Source: Planctomycetota bacterium (GTDB taxonomy: Bacteria > Planctomycetota > Phycisphaerae > Phycisphaerales > UBA1924). Taken from it: a stretch of DNA of 64,000 nucleotides. The position numbers and the translations under genes were made by a program. Shown in pieces: positions 46,404 through 55,919 of the stretch; within the stretch, counting starts at the first letter, position 1; each line of letters opens with the position of its first letter. Below the pieces are notes generated by a model that saw nothing but the letters and a program-made list of their open reading frames with translations, was not told the DNA's origin and made no database searches. The stretch is taken from positions 1-64,000 of the forward strand of contig JAFLCN010000004.1 in the NCBI GenBank assembly GCA_017303555.1. The letters are read 5' to 3'.

Positions 46404-46580
46404 ATGGAGCCAGGCTTGATCGACTCTCTGCTTTCAATCGCGGGCGAAGTTCTCGACTATGTGCTCTGGGATCGTCTGACAACAGGCGATAGCTGGCGTC
46501 GAGCAGCGCTCTGGTTCTTTGCACTGCTGACACTCGCGGTTGTTGTGTGGTGGGTCGGCCGGCTCATGCACTGGTGGTAG
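46404..46580 (+). CDS. Small single-pass membrane protein
   Basis: 58 residues from an ATG at 46404. A short amphipathic start (MEPGLIDSLLSIAGEVLDYV) is followed by a basic/charged turn and one strong transmembrane helix (ALWFFALLTLAVVVWWVGRL). It is divergent from aroDE and its last 17 bases overlap the end of the flavoprotein gene. No family is recognised. Confidence 0.5.
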   Translation: MEPGLIDSLLSIAGEVLDYVLWDRLTTGDSWRRAALWFFALLTLAVVVWWVGRLMHWW

Positions 46581-47853
46581 CGGCGCCCGAACCCGCAACA
46601 AATCCGCTCGCCCATGCCCATTGAAAATTGAATCCGCCGACGCGTCCATCCACATCGCACAATTCGCCGCACACAAAGAGGCCCGGGCAAATCCGGCTCT
46701 CCATGGTGTCGAGCTTGAGCTCGGCGAGCGGTACGCCCCCGGCGGTCGCCTCCGCGAAGAGGTACCCGCGATCGCCCGTGATCGGAAGCGGAAGCTCGGT
46801 GAGCGCGAGCGCCAGAAGCCGGCGCTTCTCTCTTGCCAGTTCGCCCAGCGACGCATTCGGGCTGATTCCGGCATGCGTGCAGATCGCCTGCACAATCCGC
46901 TCGGCGAGCCTTCCTTCAAGCAACCGGGCGACGGTTCCGGCCCGAGACCGACCCGCGGCCGCCAGCTCCGCATCGATCGTCTCAACCGTCTCCCCCGGGA
47001 GCCAATTGAGCACGAGCACCGGTGATTGTTCTGTTTGAGCATTCAGCTTGAAGTCGGTGTAGTAGCGACTCATATCGAGCACCCCGGGGCCCGAGAGACC
47101 AAAGTGCGTCAGGAGCGTCGAGTTGGTGAATGAAACCAGGCGCTTACCGCCGTGGGCACGAAGTTCGAGCGTGGCCGTGTGCGTGACCCCGCTCAAACTG
47201 GTGAGCCAATGGTCTTTCGGCACGGTCAAGGGAACGAGCGCGGGAAAGACGCGAGGGGTAATCGAGTGGCCGAGCGAGCGGGCGATCTCAAACCCCAGGC
47301 CGTCGGAGCCGGTCTTGGGCAAGCTTCTGCCGCCGGTGGCGAGAATGACGCGCTTTGCAAACACGCGGTCCGCGGCCGGAGCGGGCGAACCAGTCTCGCG
47401 ATGAATCGCGAAGCCGCGGTCCGTGCGTTCGACCGAGGCAACCCGCCACGGGTGCACGATCCTCACTTCCGAGGCGCGTGCAGCTCGGAGAAGCGCATCC
47501 AGCACGCTTTGCCCATCATCGGTCACGGGAAAGAGCTTTCCGGTTTCTTCGCGTTTGAGTTCCACCCCTTGCTCGCGGAAAAACTCGATGGTCCGCGAAA
47601 CATCGAAGCGGCGAAGCACGTTTCGAATCGCGTTTCGGCTGCTGCCCGCGTAGGCGGATTCATCGACAGCGTGGTGCGTCACGTTGCATCGCCCGCCCCC
47701 CGCGACCAGGATTTTCGCGCCGAGCTTGGCGGCGCCGTCCAGCGCGAGAACTCCGCTGTGGGAACCGGGCCCTCTGGCCCGCGCCGCCCATATGGAGGCG
47801 AACAGGCCGGCGGCCCCGGCCCCCACGATCGCGATGTCCGCGTGATGCGTCAC
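46564..47853 (-). CDS. NAD(P)/FAD-dependent oxidoreductase, BaiN/HI0933 family
   Basis: 429 residues. It opens with a dinucleotide-binding Rossmann motif ADIAIVGAGAAGLFASIWAA and has the family mark KILVAGGGRCNVTH. The C-terminal FICPGLFVCGELCDVDGRVG-like stretch (CPGLFVCGELCDVDGRVGGF, then NFQWAWASG) closes the FAD site. Members are flavoproteins of poorly known substrate; one is a bile-acid reductase. It is translationally coupled to the upstream membrane protein gene by a 4-base overlap. Confidence 0.88.
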   Translation of the reverse strand: MTHHADIAIVGAGAAGLFASIWAARARGPGSHSGVLALDGAAKLGAKILVAGGGRCNVTHHAVDESAYAGSSRNAIRNVLRRFDVSRTIEFFREQGVELKREETGKLFPVTDDGQSVLDALLRAARASEVRIVHPWRVASVERTDRGFAIHRETGSPAPAADRVFAKRVILATGGRSLPKTGSDGLGFEIARSLGHSITPRVFPALVPLTVPKDHWLTSLSGVTHTATLELRAHGGKRLVSFTNSTLLTHFGLSGPGVLDMSRYYTDFKLNAQTEQSPVLVLNWLPGETVETIDAELAAAGRSRAGTVARLLEGRLAERIVQAICTHAGISPNASLGELAREKRRLLALALTELPLPITGDRGYLFAEATAGGVPLAELKLDTMESRICPGLFVCGELCDVDGRVGGFNFQWAWASGFVAGSGAATTSA

Positions 47854-49184
47854 ACGGCGAGCGTAGTTGCCGCGTCACGCCGACGCACGGGTGGGAAACG
47901 CAGGTAGGTGACGGTCCGCCAGATCCATTCCATCGGACCAAAGGCAAAGAAGCGCAGCCAGACAGTTGCGAACACCGCGACAATCGTGTAGACACCCATC
48001 GCGGCCAACAACCGCTCCGCCACGGAGAGTTGTCCGAACCAGGACAACCCCCAGTGATAGAAAATGGCGGTCCCAATGAAAGAACAAAGCAGATAGCTGG
48101 AAAGAGCCATGCGCCCCGCGTTCGAGAAGGCGACGGCAACTGGATTGTGCCGCGACTGATTTGCCCAGAGCACAAGCGTGCCGAGATAACCCAGCGAAAG
48201 AATCGGTCCGCCGAGCGAGTGCGTCACACCCAGCACCCCCACCGCCCAAGCCCGAGCCTGGTGCTGATGCGCGAACACCGAGACGATCGCGCACGCCAAT
48301 CCAATCGTCCATCCGAGCACCGCGACACGCCGCTGAACAACCGCGTTGTCCGGTGCAAAGAACTGCATTCGCACCAGGATCGCCCCGAACAGGAACAAGG
48401 CCAGGATGACCGGCCCACCGCCGAAGAGCATGAAGGCGAGCATCATGCTCCAATTGATCGCTCGGAAACCGACCGCCTGCAAGTACGGACCATCGCGGAG
48501 CGAACGCGTCTCCAGTTCCTGCCACGCGCCGTCCCACGGGCCGGTGATGAGCCGCCCGTTCAGACCGTCGAAAAGCTGCGTCAATGGTGGCCGTTCGTCC
48601 AGCACGAACTCCTGCGCCGGCTTCTGCTCGGTGAAATGTCCGCCGAACGCGGTCATCAGAACACTGAGCGCGACCATGGCAAGCGTCGTGAGCACAAGCA
48701 CACCCGCCGCGATCACCAGCCACTTCGTAGACAATCGGACCAGGAAGATCATCACAAAGCCGACAAGGGCGTAGAGGAAGAGGATGTCGCCGAACCAGAG
48801 AAGAGTTGCGTGCAGCAATCCGAAGAAGCCGAGGGCAATGACGCGACGGAAGGGCGCCGCCCACCAGTTGCTTCCCCGTTGCCTCGCCCGTTCAAACTGA
48901 ATCGCAAGGCCAGCGCCGAACAACATGGAGAAGAGCGGGTAAAACTTGCCTTCGCAGAAAGTCCGGTAGAAGTACCACGCCGCCGTCGAAGGGGGCGTCG
49001 CATCGGCGGGCGGGTTGCCCACGAAGAAAATGCCCGAAGGCATCCCCATGTAGTGGATGTTGACCAGCAGGATGCCCAGAAGCGCCACGCCCCGAACGAC
49101 GTCAATCGACGTGATGCGTTCGTTTAGTCCGACCGGAGCAATCTTCGCGTCCATCCGGATCTCTTGCGTTGCACTTTCGGCCAT
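47850..49184 (-). CDS. DUF418-type multi-pass membrane protein
   Basis: 444 residues with about ten transmembrane helices. The N-terminal RITSIDVVRGVALLGILLVN followed by IHYMG, and the C-terminal block WLRFFAFGPMEWIWRTVTY, are the DUF418 marks. Members are often linked to acyltransferase-3-like functions in the envelope. The ATG at 49184 has GGGAGG upstream. The stop overlaps the downstream flavoprotein start by 4 bases. Confidence 0.87.
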   Translation of the reverse strand: MAESATQEIRMDAKIAPVGLNERITSIDVVRGVALLGILLVNIHYMGMPSGIFFVGNPPADATPPSTAAWYFYRTFCEGKFYPLFSMLFGAGLAIQFERARQRGSNWWAAPFRRVIALGFFGLLHATLLWFGDILFLYALVGFVMIFLVRLSTKWLVIAAGVLVLTTLAMVALSVLMTAFGGHFTEQKPAQEFVLDERPPLTQLFDGLNGRLITGPWDGAWQELETRSLRDGPYLQAVGFRAINWSMMLAFMLFGGGPVILALFLFGAILVRMQFFAPDNAVVQRRVAVLGWTIGLACAIVSVFAHQHQARAWAVGVLGVTHSLGGPILSLGYLGTLVLWANQSRHNPVAVAFSNAGRMALSSYLLCSFIGTAIFYHWGLSWFGQLSVAERLLAAMGVYTIVAVFATVWLRFFAFGPMEWIWRTVTYLRFPPVRRRDAATTLAV

Positions 49185-49245
49185 GCGCACCCTCCCGCAG
49201 TGTTTCCGATCGCCGCCGGTTCGGTTTCATCCGCCGCGTCGAAAA

Positions 49246-50373
49246 TCAGATCTCCGCGACCCGCTTGGCCGTTTCCTGTTCGATGAGGTCGCCCATCAGC
49301 TTGCTCAAATCGCCGGACATGACATCGCGGAGCTGATATTCCCCCGGCAGGCGTTCATCCGCAACGATGCCCTCTTTCCAGCGATAGGTGCGGATCTTCT
49401 CGCTCCGATCGCCGCCCCGAATCTGAGACTTTCGGGCTTCCGAACGCTGGGCGTGCTGCTTCTGCCGCTCGGCTTCGTACAGACGCGTCATCAGCAGGCG
49501 GCGCGCCCGGTCGCGGTTCTGCTGCTGGCTCTTTGCTTCCATCATCTTGATGATGATGCCGGTCGGCTTGTGATGGATCTGCCAGGCGGTTTCGACCTTG
49601 TTCACATTCTGCCCGCCGGGGCCCTGCGCTCGCGTGGCAAACTCCTCGACGTCGTTCGCCCAGTCGATCTTGATGTCCACTTCTTCGGGTTCGGGCAGCA
49701 CGGCCACGGTCGCCGTGCTCGTGTGAATCCGCCCCGCCGCTTCGGTCGCTGGCACACGCTTGACGCTGTGCACGCCCGCCTCGAAAGCGAGCTCACTCCA
49801 CACGCCCTCGCCCCGGACGTTGGCGACGGCTGAGCGAATCCCGCCCGCATCGGTCTCGGGAACGAAGTCCAGAACCTCGAACTTCCAGCCCTTCTTTCCG
49901 GCGTAACGCGTGTACATCTCGAAAAGGTCGCGGCACCAGAGCGCCGCTTCGTCGCCGCCCGTGCCCCCCCGCACCTCCAGAATGACCGAGCCGATCTTGG
50001 CGTCCTCCGCCGTCACGAGATTGCGGACCGCATCGCGGATGACCGCCCGCGCGCTTTCCTTGAGCCCGGGCAGTTCTTCCTTCGCCAGTGCCGCGAACTC
50101 ACGGTCGCCACCCGACGATGCCGACTCCAGGTCCCCGATCTCTTTCACCAGTTTTTCGAATGCTTCGATCGCGTGTGCGGCGGGCTGAATCGCCGACTTC
50201 TTGAGCGAGAGCGCACGAACACGCTTGTGATCGACAAGCACCTCCGGATCCTGAAGCTGCGCATCCAGATCGCGGCACTCTCGCCGAAGCCCCTCCAGCT
50301 TCTCGAGCACCGGCGCAGGAAGCCCCGCGAGCGCCGCGAACAAATGACTCGAAATCGGTGAAGCGCCGGCCAT
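49246..50373 (-). CDS. prfA: Peptide chain release factor 1
   Basis: Recognises UAA and UAG stop codons. 375 residues. KRVPATEAAGRIHTSTATVA holds the PAT tripeptide used by RF1, and QGPGGQNVNKVETA the catalytic GGQ (253-255). The C-terminal RIRTYRWKEGIVAD-like KIRTYRWKEGIVADERLPGE is typical. Start at the ATG of MAGASPISSHL; prmC is not adjacent. Confidence 0.94.
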   Translation of the reverse strand: MAGASPISSHLFAALAGLPAPVLEKLEGLRRECRDLDAQLQDPEVLVDHKRVRALSLKKSAIQPAAHAIEAFEKLVKEIGDLESASSGGDREFAALAKEELPGLKESARAVIRDAVRNLVTAEDAKIGSVILEVRGGTGGDEAALWCRDLFEMYTRYAGKKGWKFEVLDFVPETDAGGIRSAVANVRGEGVWSELAFEAGVHSVKRVPATEAAGRIHTSTATVAVLPEPEEVDIKIDWANDVEEFATRAQGPGGQNVNKVETAWQIHHKPTGIIIKMMEAKSQQQNRDRARRLLMTRLYEAERQKQHAQRSEARKSQIRGGDRSEKIRTYRWKEGIVADERLPGEYQLRDVMSGDLSKLMGDLIEQETAKRVAEI

Positions 50374-50529
50374 GCTCAACGATACCCGCGTCGGATGCTG
50401 CGGCACAACACGCATCCGCATCCAAAGTGAATCCAACGGGTACACCCGTCTCAAACTTTGGATGAAAATCGGACCCGGCGGCTGCCAAAGATTGAAAGTC
50501 CCGAAGGACCGGACGCGAGGAGGACTCAG

Positions 50530-51504
50530 GTGACCAACGCGATCGAAATCCGCGGGCTGAACAAGTCGTTCGGCCCAAAGCGCGCAGTCCAGAATCTGGA
50601 CCTCGACGTGCCCGAAGGCTCGCTCTACGGCTTCATCGGCCCCAACGGCGCCGGCAAGAGCACCACGATCCGGATGATCATGTCGATCATTTTCCCGGAT
50701 TCGGGCGACCTGCGCGTGCTGGGCAAGGCATCCGCCGTCGAGAGCAAGGACCGCATCGGCTACCTGCCCGAAGAGCGCGGCATCTACAAGAAAATGAAGG
50801 TCGGCGCGTTCCTGAAGTACATCGCCCGCCTCAAGGGCCTCGACGCGGCAGAAGCCGAGAAGCGGACCAAGGAATGGCTCGTTCGCGTCGGCCTCGCCGA
50901 CACGTACCGCAAGAAGTGCGAAGAGCTCTCGAAGGGCATGCAGCAGAAGGTGCAGTTCATCTCGGCGGTCATCCACGAGCCCGACCTTCTGATTCTGGAC
51001 GAGGTGTTCACCGGGCTCGATCCGGTGAACCGCCGACTGATGCGTGAACTCATCAGCGAGCAGAACGATGCGGGCCGGACCATCATCTTCTCGACGCACG
51101 CGATGGTGGAGGCCGAGCAGCTCTGCGACCATCTCTTCATGATCAACAAGGGCGTGAAAGTCATCGACATGCCGATGGACGACATCTGGCGCCGGTACGA
51201 CCCCAAGACGATCGTGGTCGAACCCTTCGATTCGACGGATATCAGCAGGCCGTGGGCGTCGCTTCCCGGAGTGAAGGAAATGATCGAGACCGACGGCGTG
51301 ATCGACCTGCGATTGAATGATGACGCGGATACCAGCGAGCTCATGCGGGCCGCGGCAAACCTGGCGAAACTCCGGCGGCTTGAACTCAAGCGGGCGAACC
51401 TGGAGGACATTTTCATCGACATCGTCGGCGGCTCGGCGGAAGAGTTGAGGCAGGAATTGCGTCCTTCCAATCCGGCGGAACTCGAGGAGGTGCGCCGTGG
51501 GTAA
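50530..51504 (+). CDS. ABC transporter ATP-binding protein (NatA-like)
   Basis: 324 residues from a GTG with a strong GAGGAGG upstream. Walker A GPNGAGKST (37-45), signature LSKGMQQK and Walker B LLILDEVFTGLDP are intact. The LSKGMQ signature and the C-terminal 90-residue regulatory domain are like those of NatA exporters. The gene overlaps the permease gene by eight bases, so the two form one ABC-2 exporter. Substrate unknown. Confidence 0.92.
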   Translation: MTNAIEIRGLNKSFGPKRAVQNLDLDVPEGSLYGFIGPNGAGKSTTIRMIMSIIFPDSGDLRVLGKASAVESKDRIGYLPEERGIYKKMKVGAFLKYIARLKGLDAAEAEKRTKEWLVRVGLADTYRKKCEELSKGMQQKVQFISAVIHEPDLLILDEVFTGLDPVNRRLMRELISEQNDAGRTIIFSTHAMVEAEQLCDHLFMINKGVKVIDMPMDDIWRRYDPKTIVVEPFDSTDISRPWASLPGVKEMIETDGVIDLRLNDDADTSELMRAAANLAKLRRLELKRANLEDIFIDIVGGSAEELRQELRPSNPAELEEVRRG

Positions 51505-52933
51505 GGTCTTCATCATCGCGTGGAAAGAGTTTCTCGCGACCGTCGCGACCAAGGCGTTCATCCTCGGCTTGCTGCTGCCGCCGTTTTTCATGACGGTCGC
51601 GATGGTGGCGATGCCGTTGCTGATGAACAAGAAGGCGCCCACGGTCTACGGACACATCGCCGTGATCGATCAGAGCGGGATGGTGGCGCCCCGAATCGAA
51701 GAAGCCTTCAGCGCCGAGAAACAACAGGAACGCCGCGAGCAAAAGGCCAAAGAGGTCAAGGAGACCATCGAGAAGGGCATCCAGTCCGCGGGTATCACCG
51801 GCAAAACCGCTGAGCAGGTGAAGCAGCAGATGGACGCTTCACCGGGCATGGCGGCACAGAACCTGATCCCAGAGACCACGCTGACCGTGCAGGTTCTCCC
51901 CCCCGAGACGCCGGTCGATGAGGCCAAGCAGGCGATTCTCAAGGCCACCGGGCGCGAGCAGGCGGCGGACGGCAACACCGCCCGGCTGGCTCTGCTCGTC
52001 ATTCCGAAGGAAACCGTCAAGAGCAGCGAAGTGTCCGATGGCCGCCCGGTGTTCAAGCCCTATCAATTGCTCACGGCACCCCGCCTCGATATCGAGGTGC
52101 AAAAGGACATCCGAAGTCAAGCCAATCGAGCCATCGTCGATTCGCGCCTCACCGACGCCGGCGAGGAGATCGAGAAGATTCGCGGCCTGATGGCTCCACC
52201 CACGGCGGAAGAAAAGTCTGTAACCGCCTCCGGCGAGACGAAGATCAACGACGTCGCCAAGTTGCTTGTGCCGGGCGCCTTCATGTTCCTGCTCTGGATC
52301 AGCGTCTTCAGCGCGGGGCAGTACTTGCTCACAAGCACGATCGAAGAGAAATCCAGCCGCGTCATGGAGGTGATCTTGTCGGCGGTCAGCCCGCTTCAAC
52401 TCATGCTGGGCAAGATCATCGGCAAGGGAGCGGTCGGCCTGCTGATCCTCGCGCTCTTTTCGAGCGCGGGCGCCGCCGCGCTGATCATGTTCGCGATGGC
52501 GGATCTGATTGCGTGGCAGATGTTGATCCTGCTCTTCGTGTACTTCATGATCGCGTACGTCACTGTTGCCTGCCTGATGGCCTCGATCGGCGCCGCCGTC
52601 AACGACATTACCGAAGCCCAGTCGCTCATGACCCCGGTGATGATCATCCTCGTCATCCCGATGATGCTCTGGATGCCGATCATCCGCAATCCAAACTCCA
52701 TGTTCGCGCAGGTCTGCTCGTTCATGCCCATGATCAACCCGTTCATCATGATCCTGAGGCTGGCCGGCAGCGAGCCGGTGCCCGTCTGGCAAATCCCGGC
52801 GAGCATCCTCGTCGGCCTGCTGACCGTGGTGTTCATGTGCTGGGCTTCCGCCAAGATCTTCCGCATCGGCGTGCTGATGTACGGAAAGCCGCCGAACTTC
52901 ACGACGCTCGTGAAATGGGTGCGGATGGCGTGA
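51497..52933 (+). CDS. ABC-2 type permease (NatB-like)
   Basis: 478 residues from a GTG preceded by GAGGAGG. One N-terminal helix (AFILGLLLPPFFMTVAMVAM), then a large extracytoplasmic domain (residues 50-250) with a charged EQVKQQMDASPGM region. Five more helices follow, including FMFLLWISVFSAGQYLLTST and VSPLQLMLGKIIGKGAVGLL. This topology is that of NatB/ABC-2 permeases. It partners the ATPase directly upstream. Confidence 0.9.
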   Translation: MGKVFIIAWKEFLATVATKAFILGLLLPPFFMTVAMVAMPLLMNKKAPTVYGHIAVIDQSGMVAPRIEEAFSAEKQQERREQKAKEVKETIEKGIQSAGITGKTAEQVKQQMDASPGMAAQNLIPETTLTVQVLPPETPVDEAKQAILKATGREQAADGNTARLALLVIPKETVKSSEVSDGRPVFKPYQLLTAPRLDIEVQKDIRSQANRAIVDSRLTDAGEEIEKIRGLMAPPTAEEKSVTASGETKINDVAKLLVPGAFMFLLWISVFSAGQYLLTSTIEEKSSRVMEVILSAVSPLQLMLGKIIGKGAVGLLILALFSSAGAAALIMFAMADLIAWQMLILLFVYFMIAYVTVACLMASIGAAVNDITEAQSLMTPVMIILVIPMMLWMPIIRNPNSMFAQVCSFMPMINPFIMILRLAGSEPVPVWQIPASILVGLLTVVFMCWASAKIFRIGVLMYGKPPNFTTLVKWVRMA

Positions 52934-52974
52934 GGAAGCGAGCAGTCGGCAGCAAGAAGGCGACAGGGGCAAAG

Positions 52975-53820
52975 ATGCTGACAGATGTCGGCTCTCAGCT
53001 GTCAGCCAGAAGGAAGGCGCGGCAGGCGTCGCCTTCGGCGCTTGATCTTTATGAACTTTGCGTGACGGAGCCGGTGCGTCTGATTCGCTTCCTCGATGCG
53101 GCGCACGGGCGAAAGCCCAAAATTCTTCGCGAGGACTTTTGCGGCTCCGGGGCCTTGGCCCGAGGATGGGCCGATTCACACCGTTCGCGCCATTCAATCG
53201 CGGTTGATATCGATCCGGCTGTGCTCGCGCTCGCCGCGGCACATCCGCGCGTCGAGCCGCTCGTGGCGGACGCAAAGCGATGTGATGCGAAAGCCGACAT
53301 CATCGCCGCGACGAATTTTCCGATTGGCTATCAGCATTCGCGTGCCGCGCTCTTGCAATACCTGAAAGCCGTGCGCAAGTCGCTCAACAAGAACGGCGTT
53401 TTCGCCTGCGATCTTTACGGTGGGCGCGACGCGTTCTCTCCGGGCAAGATCATCCAGATGCTCCGCGCTCCAAAGTCCGCGCCTTGGAACGGCGAACTGG
53501 TGGAGTACACCTTCGAGCAGCGTGCCGCGGACCCGATTTCGGGGCTCGTACTCGATGCCCTGCACTTTCGCGTCTGGAACAAGGCCAACAAGTCCAAAAC
53601 GCCGGACTTCGAACTCCAAGACGCGTTCGTCTACCACTGGCGGCTCTGGTCGCTGCCCGAGCTTTCGGACGCCATGGTTGAAGCCGGGTTCCGGGAAATC
53701 GAGGTTCACGATCGTTTGGGCGATGCCATCGATTCGACCGGCAGGCTCCATCTCAGAAAAAGCGGCCCTGACAATCCTCTTGATGAAAATTGGGTTGTAT
53801 ATCTGATTGCCCGCCGGTAG
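52975..53820 (+). CDS. Class I SAM-dependent methyltransferase, paralogue A
   Basis: 281 residues. KILREDFCGSGALARGWAD is the SAM-binding loop, SIAVDIDPAVLALAAA the acidic strand-2 end, and IIAATNFPIGY the motif near the catalytic site. Distinctive motifs are LKAVRKSLNKNGVFACDLYGG and HWRLWSLPELSDAMVEAGF. It shares all of these with the gene at 60641. The first ~25 residues are not conserved, so the real start could lie downstream. The substrate is unknown. Confidence 0.85.
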   Translation: MLTDVGSQLSARRKARQASPSALDLYELCVTEPVRLIRFLDAAHGRKPKILREDFCGSGALARGWADSHRSRHSIAVDIDPAVLALAAAHPRVEPLVADAKRCDAKADIIAATNFPIGYQHSRAALLQYLKAVRKSLNKNGVFACDLYGGRDAFSPGKIIQMLRAPKSAPWNGELVEYTFEQRAADPISGLVLDALHFRVWNKANKSKTPDFELQDAFVYHWRLWSLPELSDAMVEAGFREIEVHDRLGDAIDSTGRLHLRKSGPDNPLDENWVVYLIARR

Positions 53821-53838
53821 TCTCCCGCGGGGGAGGGC

Positions 53839-54267
53839 GTGGTGGACCGAAATCTCATTTCAGAATTTTGCACGCGTGCCGAAGGCGGCGGCAGTTCGCT
53901 TACCGAATTGATGGATCTCTGGCTGCGGGCCGGAATCATGCGGGTGCGCGTCGATCTCATTGCCATGGAGACGTTGTATTACGACGCCGACGATGGCTCA
54001 TCCATGCGCCGCACCAACCTGCTGCGCGGAGTGCGGCTTCGAAAGACGCCGTCCCTCTCGAGCGCGCTGCAAGCCCTCGAACGAAACCGGCTCGATCGGA
54101 TCAGCTACGCCGACTTCGTCATTCGGATCGCCCGGAGCGGGTACGCCGGTTTTTCGATTTTCACCAAGCAGAACATCATTTCTTTGGAAGGACGCGGCGG
54201 CGAGCACATGAGTCTGCCCGTTCTCGTATTGCCGGAGCCAAACGAGGACTCCGGCCGGTGGCGATAG
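53839..54267 (+). CDS. Protein with two copies of a DUF1398-like module (tentative)
   Basis: 142 residues from a GTG behind GGGGGAGG. Two halves resemble each other: ELMDLWLRAGIMRVRVDLIA with METLYYDADDGSS, and YADFVIRIARSGYAGFSIFT with KQNIISLEGRGGE. Each has a helix, then a short strand pair. This recalls the single-module DUF1398 proteins, but the match is weak and by eye. It follows the methyltransferase gene by 18 bases on the same strand. Confidence 0.5.
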   Translation: MVDRNLISEFCTRAEGGGSSLTELMDLWLRAGIMRVRVDLIAMETLYYDADDGSSMRRTNLLRGVRLRKTPSLSSALQALERNRLDRISYADFVIRIARSGYAGFSIFTKQNIISLEGRGGEHMSLPVLVLPEPNEDSGRWR

Positions 54268-54280
54268 ATTCGCGCATTCC

Positions 54281-54322
54281 CCAAAAAGGACGCGGGCCCC
54301 CGGGGGTTCCGGAGGCCCGCGA
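54281..54322 (-). terminator. Terminator of RNase P RNA
   Basis: On the minus strand CGCGGGCC and GGCCCGCG arms enclose a GC-rich loop (54291-54322) and are followed by TTTTT at 54287-54283. It lies just downstream of the 3' end of the RNase P RNA. Confidence 0.85.
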
Positions 54323-54329
54323 TCGGCTC

Positions 54330-54781
54330 GATGCGGCGTTAAGCCGAGTTCTGTCCGTTTGGCGGTTTGCGCTCGATCCTTGACGGGAGCCCAGCGCACC
54401 TTCCAACCGTGGCGACCATTTCTCTGGGCCCCGCGTCGCCGCGAAGCTCAAGCGGTCCACCCGCTCCCGGAGTTGCCTCATGCCCGAACCAGGCACCCTC
54501 CTTGCGGAGGCGAAAGCTGCGTGACCTTGCACGCGCTGGGGTTTGCCATGCACCTGCCCTCACGGGCCGGCCGGTGCGCTCTTACCGCACCTTTTCACCC
54601 TTACCTGATCCCCGCTTTCGCGAGGCCATCGGCGGTTCAATCTCTGTGGCACTGTCCCTCGACCGGGCTCCGAATTGCTCCGTCCCCGATCGGGTGGGCG
54701 TTACCCACCAGCGTGTCCTGCCGTGCTCGGACTTTCCTCAGCAGCCGGACCATCCGGCTGCCGCGGCCGCCTTGCCGCATC
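54330..54781 (-). ncRNA. rnpB: RNase P RNA (catalytic RNA of tRNA 5' processing)
   Basis: About 450 bases with the universal RNase P blocks. These are GAGGAAAGTCCG near the 5' end (54739-54728), GGTGCGGTAAGAGCGCACC and GGTAAGGGTGAAAAGGTG-like segments (about 54570-54605), and ACAGAACTCGGCTTA near the 3' end (54354-54340). Helix P1 is visible: ATGCGGC at 54780-54774 pairs with GCCGCAT at 54337-54331. It is followed by a terminator. Overlapping protein reading frames on both strands here are spurious. Confidence 0.93.
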
Positions 54782-54851
54782 GTGAAGCAATTGTATCGGC
54801 CTCGGCCCGACGCAAGTTCGCTCGCCCACAGGGCTTTGGCGATCGGGTACG

Positions 54852-55907
54852 ATGAATCCGGTGTCCACTTCGCGCAAGGAAGCATCGAAGAAGACCGCCG
54901 TCGTCTGGCTCCGTCCCGATCAGGTTTCGCTCGCCCACGACGTCGCGCGGGCAGCCGACCTCGAAATCGAAGCGGTCGGCTCGCCCACCAGAGGCGCATC
55001 CACGGCCCTTGCCAAACAACTCAAATCCGAACCCGCCGATGACCTGCGGTCGGTCTTCGCCGAAACCAAGGCCTCTCTGGTGCTCCTGCTCGACCCGGGC
55101 GATTTCGGAAAAGAGAGCGAGCCCGCGGACGATCGCGCCCTCGCCGCGGCAAGATCGCGGGGTGTACGGATCGCATCCCTCGAACCGATCCCGGCCGGCG
55201 CACTCGCGCTCCAGAGCAACCCGCTCGAAAGCGAAGAGCATTCCGGCGCTCCCGAAGCGATCCGTCTGCTCGGGATGCTCAGGCACTCCAAACGTTACCG
55301 CGACGCCGGCGAAGTGATCGAGCAGTTCGGCCACGTCCGCACGCTCTCGCTCGAGTTTTACAATTCTCCGGAGTTCGGCTCCCTCGGTGCGCAGCTCGTT
55401 TCGGCGCTCGACACCGTCCTCGTCCACCTGGGCGTTCCCGAAACCATCGACGCCTCTTTCGTCTCGCCATCGCAAGGCCAGAGCGTGTACAGCGTGCCCG
55501 GCGAATCGCTCCGCGGCTTTTCCGGCGATCTGACCGCCGTGCTGCGCTTCCCGGACGCGCGTGCCGCCACCATAATCGCCAGCGACCACGCGGGACGATG
55601 GAACCGTGTGCTCACGCTGCTCGGCCCCGCCGGACGGCTGCGCATCTACGACGATGGCTTTGAGTTTCTGGGTCCCTCCGGCGAGAAACTCGATGAAGCC
55701 CGCCACCGCCGAACGGTGAAGAGCGCGCCCCACTGGGTTGAAGTGCTCAGCGACGGAATCGACCGACTGCTCGACCCGCACATCCCATCACCCGCCCCCA
55801 TGGATCTGCTCGGCGTTCTTTCCACAGCGCAGGCGGCGCTCCTCAGCACACGCACCGGCCAGCCCGAGAGCCCGGACACCATCCGACGGATGGTCAGCCG
55901 CGAGTAG
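54852..55907 (+). CDS. Gfo/Idh/MocA-like protein of unknown function
   Basis: 351 residues. The N-terminal half lacks a clear Rossmann GxGxxG but has a strand-helix pattern ending LVLLLDPGDFGKESEPADDR. The central part (RHSKRYRDAGEVIEQFGHVR, ALDTVLVHLGVPETIDASFV) and the GRLRIYDDGFEFLGPSG segment resemble the C-terminal dimerisation/substrate half of Gfo/Idh/MocA oxidoreductases. Probably a non-catalytic or altered relative. It is divergent from rnpB with a 70-base gap that should hold both promoters. Confidence 0.55.
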   Translation: MNPVSTSRKEASKKTAVVWLRPDQVSLAHDVARAADLEIEAVGSPTRGASTALAKQLKSEPADDLRSVFAETKASLVLLLDPGDFGKESEPADDRALAAARSRGVRIASLEPIPAGALALQSNPLESEEHSGAPEAIRLLGMLRHSKRYRDAGEVIEQFGHVRTLSLEFYNSPEFGSLGAQLVSALDTVLVHLGVPETIDASFVSPSQGQSVYSVPGESLRGFSGDLTAVLRFPDARAATIIASDHAGRWNRVLTLLGPAGRLRIYDDGFEFLGPSGEKLDEARHRRTVKSAPHWVEVLSDGIDRLLDPHIPSPAPMDLLGVLSTAQAALLSTRTGQPESPDTIRRMVSRE

Positions 55908-55919
55908 ACATCGCGGCGG

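Noticed and set aside
54176..54855. Protein-coding frames across 54176-54855
   Set aside because: They cross the RNase P RNA gene, whose conserved blocks and P1 helix explain the sequence.
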